Positions 9,488 through 18,600 of a stretch of 48,100 bases of DNA are shown here, piece after piece. Origin of the DNA: Bacteroidales bacterium (lineage in GTDB: Bacteria; Bacteroidota; Bacteroidia; Bacteroidales; UBA932); assembly GCA_016293535.1 (NCBI GenBank), contig JAEDEB010000010.1, forward strand, positions 1 through 48,100, given 5' to 3'. Position numbers and translations under genes: made by a program. The notes beneath the pieces are model-generated. The model was not told the origin of the DNA and ran no database searches. It was given only the letters and a program-made list of their open reading frames with translations. The number at the start of each line of letters is the position of its first letter. The stretch's first letter is position 1.

Positions 9488-11095
9488 ATGAAAAAGATAT
9501 TGAAATATATACCTTTCGCGGCGATGGCGCTCTCTGCAGCGTTCTCCTGTTCGCCGGAGGAATATGAACTCGGTTCGGCTTCGCTTATGTATTCCGTGGA
9601 AATCACGATGCAGGATGCCGACAGGGCAAAGATGTATGTAGACGACGAGATTGCGAAGACGGTCACCCTGCCTATGATAGTGGGCGAGAGCATACAGCTC
9701 GGCGTCCTTACCGATCCGGCAGACCTTTCTGAGCTGACATACCCTGAACTGAACTGGGTGTCAAGCAATGAGGAGGTCCTCACTGTGGACTGTGACGGAA
9801 AGATGACTGCAAAGGCTGCGGGCGTGTCCGTGGTTACGGTTTCTCCAGCAACCATCAATCTGGTGGCCATCGCTTCCATCAAGGTGACTGTTTTCGAAAC
9901 TGTGAAGAAAGTCACTTCCATTGCCATTACCGATGACAGCGAGCACGTCAGCGAGTTCAGCCCGCTTCCGTCCTGCTACATCGGTGAGACTATGACGCTT
10001 TCGGCTAGCGTAACTCCTGATGATGCAACGTACAAGAGCGTGCTCTGGTCTTCTGCAGATGAGGATATAGCTGTAATCGACCCGGTTTCCGGCGTTGTTA
10101 CGGGTGTGTCCCAGGGTGAGGTGAAGATGGTGGCTACTGCCCTCGATGAGGATAAAGTCACGGCTGAATACAGCATCTACATCGACAAGATCATTACCCC
10201 TACCGGTATCAGGCTGCTGAATGCTCCTGCTGAGTCCGATGTGTTCTCCGTAGGTGACGGCACTTTCCAGGTGGCTTTCGAAACATATCCTGAAGTTGCA
10301 ACGAAGTCCCTCATTACCTGGACTTCGAGCGACACTGAGGTGGCCAAGGTTGACGCTAAGGGTCTTGTTACCTTCGTCAAGTACGGTCAGGTAGAAATCA
10401 CGGCAAGCGTGCCGCAGACTGACAACCCGGCCGAGGGATACTCCGAGAAGGTGACTTTCCGCCTCAACATCCCGGCCGGATTCTACCGAGACCATTTTGA
10501 GAACGAGAACAATCTACCTTGGGTAATGGCAACCGACGGCGGCATGAGAGAGTGGAAGAGTGTGGAGGACGGTGAAAACTATCTCTCGTTCAAGCCTAAC
10601 AAGGCCAACGCCAACACCCTCAGGGGTGACATCAAGCGCAGCGGTGTTACCTATCTTTCGAGGAACTATCCTATTCTCTGCGTTCGATTGGACGATGTGA
10701 ATGACCGTGCCGAGAATTATGCAAGGAACATCACCTTCGACACCAGCGGACAGACCGAGGACGGAACGAAGTTCTCCGGAGGTATAGGCTCGAACAACAA
10801 CAAGTGGGTCAAGAAGTACAAGTGCTCCGACGGTTCCGCAATCATCGTCTACGACCTTTCTAAGCAGGGCTTCGGCAAGAGTGACGGCACCAACCTCCTT
10901 CCTGAGGGAACAGTTGGTTCCTTCACCACCTTCCAGTTCAAGTATGCCGACATCCGCTTCCCGGACAAGAGAGACTATGCGGAAGACCCTGGAGTTACCT
11001 ACAGGATGTTCTGGTTCCATACCTTCACTTCGGAGGCGGAGCTGACGGCTTACCTCAATTCTTGGTCTTCATCGACGGGAATCAGTTATGAATAA
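9488..11095 (+). CDS. Surface glycan-binding lipoprotein, Ig-like (BIG2) repeats plus shared C-terminal domain
   Basis: 535 residues from ATG 9488; an in-frame start 30 bases upstream lacks a signal peptide at its N-terminus. The lipobox is SAAFSC with Cys21. Three bacterial Ig-like (BIG2-type) domains follow at about residues 34-140, 142-235 and 236-328, each with the WxSS...VAxVD...G.VT pattern. Residues about 331-535 form a separate domain that recurs, nearly identical in its core, at the C-terminus of the protein encoded at 11260-12975. Position after susCD and this architecture match the SusE/SusF-like surface glycan-binding proteins of PULs, where Ig-like spacers hold a distal binding domain away from the membrane. 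Glycan binding by the C-terminal domain is inferred from context. Confidence 0.85.
   Translation: MKKILKYIPFAAMALSAAFSCSPEEYELGSASLMYSVEITMQDADRAKMYVDDEIAKTVTLPMIVGESIQLGVLTDPADLSELTYPELNWVSSNEEVLTVDCDGKMTAKAAGVSVVTVSPATINLVAIASIKVTVFETVKKVTSIAITDDSEHVSEFSPLPSCYIGETMTLSASVTPDDATYKSVLWSSADEDIAVIDPVSGVVTGVSQGEVKMVATALDEDKVTAEYSIYIDKIITPTGIRLLNAPAESDVFSVGDGTFQVAFETYPEVATKSLITWTSSDTEVAKVDAKGLVTFVKYGQVEITASVPQTDNPAEGYSEKVTFRLNIPAGFYRDHFENENNLPWVMATDGGMREWKSVEDGENYLSFKPNKANANTLRGDIKRSGVTYLSRNYPILCVRLDDVNDRAENYARNITFDTSGQTEDGTKFSGGIGSNNNKWVKKYKCSDGSAIIVYDLSKQGFGKSDGTNLLPEGTVGSFTTFQFKYADIRFPDKRDYAEDPGVTYRMFWFHTFTSEAELTAYLNSWSSSTGISYE
10784..10824 (+). repeat. 41-bp block shared with 12664-12704
   Basis: Identical over 41 bases with 12664-12704, inside the DNA for the shared C-terminal domain of two neighbouring lipoproteins. 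A second identical run of 26 bases follows in both copies, around AAGCAGGGCTTCGGCAAGAG. Other parts of the two domains differ much more. Confidence 0.9.
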
Positions 11096-11096
11096 T

Positions 11097-11243
11097 ATGC
11101 ATAAAAAACTGAATCTTGAAGCGCAAGAGCCTCGCTATGAGGCTCCTGCGCTTGACGTTATCAAATTGACTTCAGATGCAAACCTCTGCATCGCAGGCAG
11201 CACGGAATCCTTCAACGAGGAAGAGGATTATGAAATCTTTTAG
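11097..11243 (+). CDS. Small 48-codon ORF between the two surface lipoproteins
   Basis: Starts one base after the TAA of the upstream lipoprotein and ends 16 bases before the ATG of the next, so it fits a translated part of the PUL operon. The 48-residue product begins MHKKLNLEAQEPRYEAPALD and ends NEEEDYEIF; it has no signal peptide or membrane segment and is acidic. The pattern of an APxLxVI motif followed by a Cys-containing and then acidic tail is of a kind I associate with short Bacteroidota ORFs beside surface-protein genes, from memory and without a search. A perfect-looking hairpin (11119-11153) lies inside the coding region. Function unknown; it could instead be a non-coding spacer. 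Confidence 0.5.
   Translation: MHKKLNLEAQEPRYEAPALDVIKLTSDANLCIAGSTESFNEEEDYEIF
11119..11153 (+). other. Strong RNA hairpin within the PUL transcript
   Basis: Two 7-base stems, AAGCGCA/TGCGCTT and GAGCCTC/GAGGCTC, are separated by a single A-C mismatch and closed by a 5-base loop (GCTAT). There is no T-tract right after it on the plus strand, so it is not a standard intrinsic terminator. It could protect or process the mRNA between the upstream susCD portion and the genes downstream. Confidence 0.7.
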
Positions 11244-11259
11244 TTATGGAGGATCTTTT

Positions 11260-12975
11260 ATGAAAAGATTTGCGACATTATGTTTGGGAACAACGTTGAT
11301 TTTCTCGGCAGTATCCTGTGTTGAGAAAAACGATGTTTCTGATTCCCTTCCAGTTTCTGAAAGAATTACGTTCTCTGCCGGACTGGACGGCCTGTCTACA
11401 AGGACCTCCCTTGCAGAAGGCAGGAAAGTATATTGGACAGAAGGGGACAGAATAGCTGTCCTCGACAATGTCAATCTCAAGAACAACTGTTTTACAGCCG
11501 AAAACATCCAAGGGGCTGCAGCCGACTTCAGCGGAGAAGTTGCAACCAAGGGTGTCGAGTCGTATGTGGCAGTTTATCCATGGACCTCATCTGTTGCCTG
11601 GAGCACTGTTGCAAGCAAATATGAGACAGTAATCCCGCATTATCAGAAGGCTGTTGCCGGGGGCTTCGATACGAATCTAAACCTTGCAGTGGCAAAGACT
11701 TCAGTTGAAGACATGCATCTTTCGTTCAGAAATATGTGTGCACTTGTGAAGGTGACGGTTCCTACGGTGATGAATGACGTTACGGCTTTGACTCTTATGT
11801 CCGGCGAATTCCTGACAGGCCGTGTCCTGTTCTCCTTCGACGAAGCCGGTAATCCTGTTCTTGATCGCGAAACCAGCACTCAGGCAGGTTTCAAGGAGGT
11901 TACCCTTGCTGCCGAAAACGGTGCCGCACTTGTGCCCGGCGATTATTATTTCGTGGTACGTCCTTCCTCATCCTCCACTTCGGACTCCGGCGTTCAGCAT
12001 TCCTTCACCGTAGGTGTGACTACAACCGCAGGTGTTGTTGCTTCAGTCAAGTCCTCTGTCAAAGTGGATGTGGCGGCAAACGATATTATCAATCTGGGTA
12101 CTCTGTCGCTTGAGAAGGCAGCAGCTTTCCGTGTTACCAATGCTCCTGTTGGTGATTTCCCCGCAGGAGTAGAATCTTTCCAGATTCAGTATGAGGGTAA
12201 CGGGGACAAGACCGTGACATTCAGCGCCAGAAACAGCAGTATTGCGACTGTGGATGCGAATGGCCTTGTATCCTTTACCGGAACAGAGGGAACAGCTCAT
12301 ATCTTCGCTGTGTGCGACGGTGTAAATTATCCGCTGGTGTTCAACATTACTAAAGGTTATTATGCTGAAGATTTCAAGAGTGAAGCAGGCTGCAAATGGG
12401 CACTGAATAGCAGTCACGTCAACCAGGGCGCTTCAATGAACTGGTTTGAGAATGAAGGTGACAGTTATTTGCTGTGTACCCCATACCTCGATGGATCGAA
12501 AGGAAGGGCTGACATCCAGAGAAGCAAAGCTACTACCTATCTGACAAGGAAGTATCCTGTCATATGCTTCAGAATCGATGACGTGAATGATAAGAGATAT
12601 GCAAGGAACATTACCTTGGATACCAGCGGAAAGGTCGAGGACGGTACAACGTTCTCCGGTGGAATAGGCTCGAACAACAACAAGTGGGTCAAGAAGTACA
12701 AGTGTTTAGACGGTTCAGCCATCATAGTGTACGACCTTTCCAAGCAGGGCTTCGGCAAGAGTGACGGTACCAACCTCCTCCCTGAGGGAACCGTGGGCTC
12801 CTTCACTACCTTCCAGCTCAAGTATGCTGATATCAAGCAGGGAAACGCCTCTTCATTCAGTGCCGAGGAAATCGCTTACAGAATGTTCTGGTTCCGTACT
12901 TTCCCGAGTATGGATGCCATGAACGCTTTCCTTGAGGACTGGTCGGCAAATTCAGGAATAACATATACAGAGTAA
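11260..12975 (+). CDS. Surface lipoprotein: fimbrillin-like N-terminus plus shared C-terminal domain
   Basis: 571 residues from ATG 11260, which has a GGAGG seven bases upstream, unusual here, and gives a clean lipoprotein signal ending SAVSC (Cys20). An upstream ATG at 11230 is less likely. Residues about 28-285 resemble the fimbrillin/Mfa-like family: ITFSAGL near the start, VYWTEGDRIAVLD, and LVPGDYYFVVRPS. An Ig-like stretch follows (about 290-362, SSIATVDANGLVSF), then a C-terminal domain (about 366-571) nearly identical in its core to that of the protein at 9488-11095. It is probably the second surface glycan-binding protein of the PUL; the fimbrillin-like part may act as scaffold rather than as pilus subunit. 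Confidence 0.8.
   Translation: MKRFATLCLGTTLIFSAVSCVEKNDVSDSLPVSERITFSAGLDGLSTRTSLAEGRKVYWTEGDRIAVLDNVNLKNNCFTAENIQGAAADFSGEVATKGVESYVAVYPWTSSVAWSTVASKYETVIPHYQKAVAGGFDTNLNLAVAKTSVEDMHLSFRNMCALVKVTVPTVMNDVTALTLMSGEFLTGRVLFSFDEAGNPVLDRETSTQAGFKEVTLAAENGAALVPGDYYFVVRPSSSSTSDSGVQHSFTVGVTTTAGVVASVKSSVKVDVAANDIINLGTLSLEKAAAFRVTNAPVGDFPAGVESFQIQYEGNGDKTVTFSARNSSIATVDANGLVSFTGTEGTAHIFAVCDGVNYPLVFNITKGYYAEDFKSEAGCKWALNSSHVNQGASMNWFENEGDSYLLCTPYLDGSKGRADIQRSKATTYLTRKYPVICFRIDDVNDKRYARNITLDTSGKVEDGTTFSGGIGSNNNKWVKKYKCLDGSAIIVYDLSKQGFGKSDGTNLLPEGTVGSFTTFQLKYADIKQGNASSFSAEEIAYRMFWFRTFPSMDAMNAFLEDWSANSGITYTE
12664..12704 (+). repeat. 41-bp block shared with 10784-10824
   Basis: Second copy of the identical 41-base block, in the C-terminal domain of the fimbrillin-like lipoprotein. 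The flanking domain sequence is less conserved. Confidence 0.9.
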
Positions 12976-14358
12976 ATGAAACGCACAGTTTTATCAATTG
13001 TGGCGGCGCTGTCCGTAATGACTTGCGCCGCGTCGTGCTCGGGTAATCTCAAGGATGGTATGGTGGACCTTACTCCGCCAGAGAAACCGGGAGAAACCGA
13101 GGAGTTCGAATACCCTTCGGAGTATGCTCTCAACCATCCTTGCGCCCTTGTGACCTCGGCGGACATAGACAGGGTGAAGAACCAGGTTGCGCTCGCGTCT
13201 CCTTCGGATCCGGTCTATGTGTCATATACCAATTTCTGCAAGAGCCCTTATTCCCAGTCCGGCTATACCGCCACTCCGGTGCAGATAATCATCCGTGGGG
13301 ATGCGACAGGCATAGGAGAGGGCAAGGAAAACTATATCACAATTTCCAAGGATGCTTCCGCCGCGTATCAGCTCGCCCTTCGCTGGAAGATCACCGGTGA
13401 TACCAAGTATGCGGATGATGCTGTGCGCATACTCAATTCGTGGGCTGACGTGTGCACGAAGATAGATGCGAAAGACAATAACCAGTACCTCTGCGCCGGC
13501 TTCCAGGGCTATACCCTCGGCAATGCAGCTGAACTCCTCAGGGATTATGAGGGCTGGAACAGCACTGACCAGAACGACTTCAAATCCTGGCTCAGGACTG
13601 TCTGGATTGCAAAGAACGAATGGTTTATCGATACCCACGGCGGCAGCAGCACCTGTAATCTCCACTACTGGTCCAACTGGGAACTTGCAAACCTTGCGTC
13701 CATGCTTGCAATAGGAATCTACCTTGAGGACCATGCACTCATCACCAAGGTCTACCGCAATTTCCGGGAGGGCGCCGGAAGCGGGTGCATAAACAACATA
13801 GTGCCGTATGACCCTGTCGCAGACCCTGACGGCCACGGAATGCTCGCCCAGAGCATGGAGTCCGGACGAGACCAGGGCCACGGAACCCTCGTTGCCTCGA
13901 TGTCCGCCGAACTCTGCCAGATGGCGTGGAACATAGGTCTCGACTTCTGGGGAATGGAGGACAACAAGATGCTCGCGATGTTCGAGTATACTGCAAAATA
14001 CAATGTGAAACCGAACGGGACCTATATCTGCACCTCGATGCCGTTTACCCACTACAGTTATTGTCCTCCGACCTGCGGATGCTCTAACAAGAGTCACGGT
14101 GCCGAGCACGAGGTGGTGTCTGATAGCGGCCGCGGAACCATACGTCCTTGCTGGGATCTCATCTATGCCCATTACAGACACGCTGCCAAGATCGATGCGG
14201 ACAAGCTTTATTATGTGAAGCTCTTTGCCGATCAGCTGAGGTATACGGACGGCGTCCTGACCGGTGACGGCGGCTCCGGAGATTCCCGCTACGGTTCCAA
14301 CAGTTCGGCCTTCGACCAGATAGGCTGGGGCACTATGATGTATTACAGGGGAGAGTAA
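12976..14358 (+). CDS. Alginate-lyase-superfamily lipoprotein (putative polysaccharide lyase)
   Basis: 460 residues, starting immediately after the TAA of the upstream gene. The lipobox is CAASC (Cys21). The body is an alpha/alpha-toroid of the alginate-lyase superfamily, recognisable from AYQLALRWKITGDTKYADDA, the CNLHYWSNWELANLASMLA stretch and the hallmark MESGRDQGHG, whose Arg/His are the sort of residues used in catalysis. Members cleave uronate-containing polysaccharides by beta-elimination; the exact polysaccharide lyase family cannot be fixed by eye, and alginate itself is not implied. With a lipid anchor it may make the first cut at the cell surface, feeding unsaturated oligosaccharides to SusCD and finally to the GH88 enzyme at 26006. 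Confidence 0.8.
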   Translation: MKRTVLSIVAALSVMTCAASCSGNLKDGMVDLTPPEKPGETEEFEYPSEYALNHPCALVTSADIDRVKNQVALASPSDPVYVSYTNFCKSPYSQSGYTATPVQIIIRGDATGIGEGKENYITISKDASAAYQLALRWKITGDTKYADDAVRILNSWADVCTKIDAKDNNQYLCAGFQGYTLGNAAELLRDYEGWNSTDQNDFKSWLRTVWIAKNEWFIDTHGGSSTCNLHYWSNWELANLASMLAIGIYLEDHALITKVYRNFREGAGSGCINNIVPYDPVADPDGHGMLAQSMESGRDQGHGTLVASMSAELCQMAWNIGLDFWGMEDNKMLAMFEYTAKYNVKPNGTYICTSMPFTHYSYCPPTCGCSNKSHGAEHEVVSDSGRGTIRPCWDLIYAHYRHAAKIDADKLYYVKLFADQLRYTDGVLTGDGGSGDSRYGSNSSAFDQIGWGTMMYYRGE

Positions 14359-14369
14359 ACTTGGCGGCA

Positions 14370-15599
14370 ATGCACAGACATCTGATAGCATCAGTACTTG
14401 CTTTCCTTCTGTCCCTGTGTTGCTTCGCGCAGTCCACGGACCTGTTTGATCATTGCTGCGGAAATGAGGGCGAGAGGACCTACCTGCGCCTGCCCCGAGG
14501 ATGCGGCGAGGTCCGGGCTGTGCTCTGGTGCCATCAGAACATGACCGAAGAAGTCCTTTTCCGGGATGCGGAGTTCCGCTCCCGGATGGACTTCCTCGGA
14601 GTTGCGATGGCCTTTGTCCAGAGGGGCTCCCAGAACTGGGACGTAGACAGCGGATGTCAGGAGAGATTTGACGCTCTTCTGAAGGACCTGGCTGAAGGGA
14701 CGGGACATCCGGAACTGGCATCGGCTCCTATCATTCCCTTCGGGCATTCCGCGCAGGCGACCTTCCCCTGGAATTTCGCGGCCTGGAACCCCGACCGTAC
14801 CCTGTGCATGATATCGTACCACGGTGATGCGCCGCGGACCAACCTCTGCGGCTATGGACGGGCGAATCTCGAATGGGGACGGACCCGCAACATCGACCGC
14901 ATTCCCGGACTTATGATTATGGGTGAATACGAATGGTGGGAGGCCCGTCTTCTTCCGGCCCTCGCTTTCCGTATGATGTACCCGGACAACAGGGTGTCCT
15001 TCCTCTGCGATGCCGGACGGGGACATTTCGACCTTTGCCGCCGTACCCTCGACTATATCGCCCTGTTCATAGAAAAGGCTCTGGCAGATCCGAGACCCGA
15101 GGGCGGATGTCTCTATTCGAGATGGTTCCCGGACGGTCACGAGTCTGACGACCCTCACGAGCAGTTCTGGTATCAGGATGAGGAGATGGTGGCTCTCACG
15201 AGACAGATTTACAGGGAAAGCGCCGGAAAGAAACGCCAGTGGGTGAGTGCGGAGATAGAGGGAAGACTCATTGAATATCAGCCGGACAGGCATATAAAGA
15301 TGAATGTCCGTCTGAGCGGTGACTGCTTTGTCCTGAAGCCTGTGTTCGTGGATTCGACGATGACCCGCCGCAGTTGTGCCCACGCGAAAACAAAGCCCAG
15401 GGCAGTGCTGATAAGCGGTCCGGCGGAAGAGATTGCTCCGAACACCTTCAAGGTGGACACCGCCTATTTCGGCAGGGACCCGAAACGCCTGTGGACTGGA
15501 ATCACCATCTGCATCGAGGCTGATGGCGACTCCACATACAAATCAGCCGTCCAGGAACTGAACATCCAGCCGGAGGTACTTGGCAATCTGAATAAATAA
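14370..15599 (+). CDS. Secreted alpha/beta-hydrolase, putative carbohydrate esterase
   Basis: 409 residues from ATG 14370; a TTG at 14361 is in frame but adds only three residues. The signal peptide ends CCFAQ. An alpha/beta-hydrolase fold is suggested by the nucleophile elbow GHSAQ (in PFGHSAQATFPWNFAAW), with a later GRGHFD segment that could hold the catalytic His. The C-terminal third (from about residue 270) looks like an extra beta-rich domain. I do not recognise a named esterase family. In a PUL with lyases such enzymes usually remove acetyl or aromatic esters, but that is inference. It is the last plus-strand gene before the convergent regulator, 14 bases away. Confidence 0.65.
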   Translation: MHRHLIASVLAFLLSLCCFAQSTDLFDHCCGNEGERTYLRLPRGCGEVRAVLWCHQNMTEEVLFRDAEFRSRMDFLGVAMAFVQRGSQNWDVDSGCQERFDALLKDLAEGTGHPELASAPIIPFGHSAQATFPWNFAAWNPDRTLCMISYHGDAPRTNLCGYGRANLEWGRTRNIDRIPGLMIMGEYEWWEARLLPALAFRMMYPDNRVSFLCDAGRGHFDLCRRTLDYIALFIEKALADPRPEGGCLYSRWFPDGHESDDPHEQFWYQDEEMVALTRQIYRESAGKKRQWVSAEIEGRLIEYQPDRHIKMNVRLSGDCFVLKPVFVDSTMTRRSCAHAKTKPRAVLISGPAEEIAPNTFKVDTAYFGRDPKRLWTGITICIEADGDSTYKSAVQELNIQPEVLGNLNK

Positions 15600-15613
15600 C
15601 AGCTTCAGATCAC

Positions 15614-18600
15614 TTACCCCCTGAACTGGGAAGGAGTCACGCCGAACATTTCCTTGAAATACTTCGTGAAATACTTCTGGGTGTTGAATCCGACCATGTC
15701 GGAAACCTCGGAAACCGACAGATTAGGGTCGTCCCGCAGCAGCTGGGCGGCCCTTTTCAGTCTCATGGCCCGGATGAACTCCGATGGGGTCATTCCTGCC
15801 AGTGACTGGATCTTGCGGTAAAGGTTCATCCTGTGCATTCCTACGTCAGAGGACAGTTCCTCCACAGAATACTCCGCATTGTCCATGTTCTTTTCGACCG
15901 ATTCCATTATGCGGGTCATAAGTTTCTGGTCTATGGTGGTGATGGTCACATCCGAAGGTTTTATCTCCTCTTCCCTGGAGAAGGAGGCTATCCTTCTGCG
16001 CCTTTCCTCAATCAGGTTTCTGATGCGGGCCTGGAGTATGTCGAGCTTGAATGGTTTGGTCAGATATGCGTCCGCGCCTGTCTCGTAGCCTTCGAGGCGT
16101 ATGTCCTCCGATGTCCTCGCCGAAAGCAGGATGACAGGGATGTGGGAGGTCTCGATATTGCTCTTGATTGCCTTGGTGACTTCGAATCCGTCCATGTTCG
16201 GCATCATCACGTCGCAGATTATCACCTCCGGGTCACAACTCTTCAGCTTTTCCAGGCATATGGCTCCGTCACTGGCGGAGAGTACCTCATATTCGGAGGA
16301 CAGTTCCCCTACAAGGTATTCCCTGAAGTCCCTGTTGTCATCCACGACCATAATCTGCTTCCTTCCGGCACCATCTCCTGCTGTTCCGGCCTCATTGCAG
16401 TTTTCCACGCGCTCCTCTTCCGGCTGGCGCTTCACCTCTTCTTCCACTTTGAGGTCAGTAGGGATGACGAGGGTGAAGGTGGAGCCTTTGCCCACTTCAG
16501 AGCTGACACTCACGCTTCCCGAGTGCATCTCAGCGTACTGCTTCACCAGACTCAGTCCTATGCCTGATCCGGCCCTCAGTTCGGTGTTCGAACTTCTGTA
16601 GAACCTGTCGAAAACATGCTCCTGTTCCTCTGGAGGAATTCCTATTCCGTTGTCGGAGACCTCCAGTACCATACGCTTCAGTTCATCCTGTGAGAGCCTT
16701 ATGTGGATAAGCCCGCCATCAGGAGTGAACTTCAAGGCGTTGGAAAGCAGGTTGTTTATCATTTTCTGCATCTGAGTGCTGTCGAATGCCATTATGGGAT
16801 TGACTGTCTCGTCCTCGAGGGTGAGCTGTATTCCCTTTTTCTGGGCAGCATCGCTGAAGGATTCTCTGATGCTTGCAACGAATTCGGAGATATTGCCGAG
16901 GGTAAGGTCCAGTCTCTCTCCTCCCATCTCGAGTTTCCGGAAATCCAGAAGATGGTTCACGAGGGAGAGCAGCTGCTCGGCATTGTTGTGCATAGTGGTC
17001 AGTTTCGGCATGATTGCGGTATCCTTCATTTCCTTCATCACGCTTTCCAGCGGCAGCAGTATCAGAGACAGAGGCGTGCGGAGTTCGTGCGATATGTTGG
17101 TGAAGAAGCGGAACTTCATCTGGTCCAGTTCCTCCTTCTGCTTGCGCTCTTCCATTTCCCGGTTTTCCCGTATGCGCCTGCGGGCGCGCCTGTCAATTGA
17201 AAGTATTATCAGAACCAGGAAGGTGAGTCCGAGAAGGGTGTAGATACAGAGTGCAGCTATGCTTCTGTAGAAAGGAGGACGTATGGTGATGTCAATCCCA
17301 GTTTCCTCGCCCCAGTCCGAGCCGTTGTTTGCAGCCTTGACTATGAATCTGTAGTTTCCCGGTTCGAGGTAGGTATATTGGGCTTTCCCGCTTGCCGTCG
17401 AGGTCAGGAGATTCCAATCCCTGTCGAAATTCTCGAGTTTGTACAGGTAGGAAGTATGGTTGGGGTTCTGGTAGTTGGTGTTCGAGAATCCGAAGGTGAG
17501 GAAGGACTCGTCGTGTCTGAGCACCAGTTTCTCCATGCCGCTTTCCAGAGGCTTTCCTCCTACCATTATGGAGGATATCCTCGGCCTCAGTGCCGATTTC
17601 TCCTGATAGAGACTTTCGGGGTCGATTTCACAAATTCCGTGGGCTCCGCCGAACCAGATTTTTCCCTCCGGAGAGCTGAGAACGGATTTCTGGAAGAATG
17701 CACCGGAACTTACGCCATCGGATGCGGTGAAACTGGATACGGCAAAGGACAGGGTCCCGTCATCGCGTCTGGATGTCCTGATGCGCGAAACGGTATTGAA
17801 GGATGCCGCCCATATATTTCCCCTGTTGTCCTGTGCTATGCTCATGATATTGCCCTCCGGCATTCCTTCGTCGGCATCGATGTATTGGACCGTGCCATCC
17901 GTCAGGTCGGTTACTCCGAGCCCCTCGGCGGTTGCAAGCCAGAGCAGGCCGTCCGCCCTGTCGAATATCGCCTGATTGGTCTGTATGTTGGAGTTGTGGC
18001 CCGGCAAGTCCGTGATGACCTTGTCTTCCGAAGGTGAATACATATATCTGCCGTTGTCTCCGGACATCAGCAGCCGTCCTTCGCCGCAGTCGCATATATC
18101 TCTGATTATCATGTGCTCGGAGAGTTCCGGGTGACTGTCTCTCAGGAGTGTGATGTTTCCGGTGGAAGGGTCAAAGCGACCTGCGCCTCCATAGACTGAT
18201 ATCCAGAATCCGCCATCGCTGTCCTCGAAGAAGGAGCGCACGCAGTTGAGGTTCGGGCGGGATTCGTGGTAGGACATGTCGACGGAGATGTCGGGATGGC
18301 GATAGTTTCGTATGCTCCCGTCACGGCCTATTCTGTATGCACCGTTGTAGAAAGTCCCCACCCAGAGGTTGTCGTGCCTGTCCAGATACAGGCTAATGCA
18401 CAGTTCGTCCCTGAGGCGGGGATAAGGAACGCTCACAGCGCCGCTGCGGGGGTCGTATCTCAGCAGTCCGTGTATCGTTCCGACAAGTATGCACCCGTCC
18501 CTGTCCAGAGCCATACACTTGACGCTCTCGTCGTTCATGCTTCCGCTGCTGATGGTGGAGTTGTCTATGGTGCTGATATGGAAGATGTCCCTGTGCCAGT

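Noticed and set aside
13222..14721. Long open frame on the minus strand opposite the alginate-lyase and hydrolase genes
   Set aside because: It is antisense to two clear genes, its product has no recognisable domain, and such frames arise from the codon bias of G/C-rich genes. The same holds for long antisense frames at 23781-25169, 26969-28564, 37234-38469 and 41602-42864.
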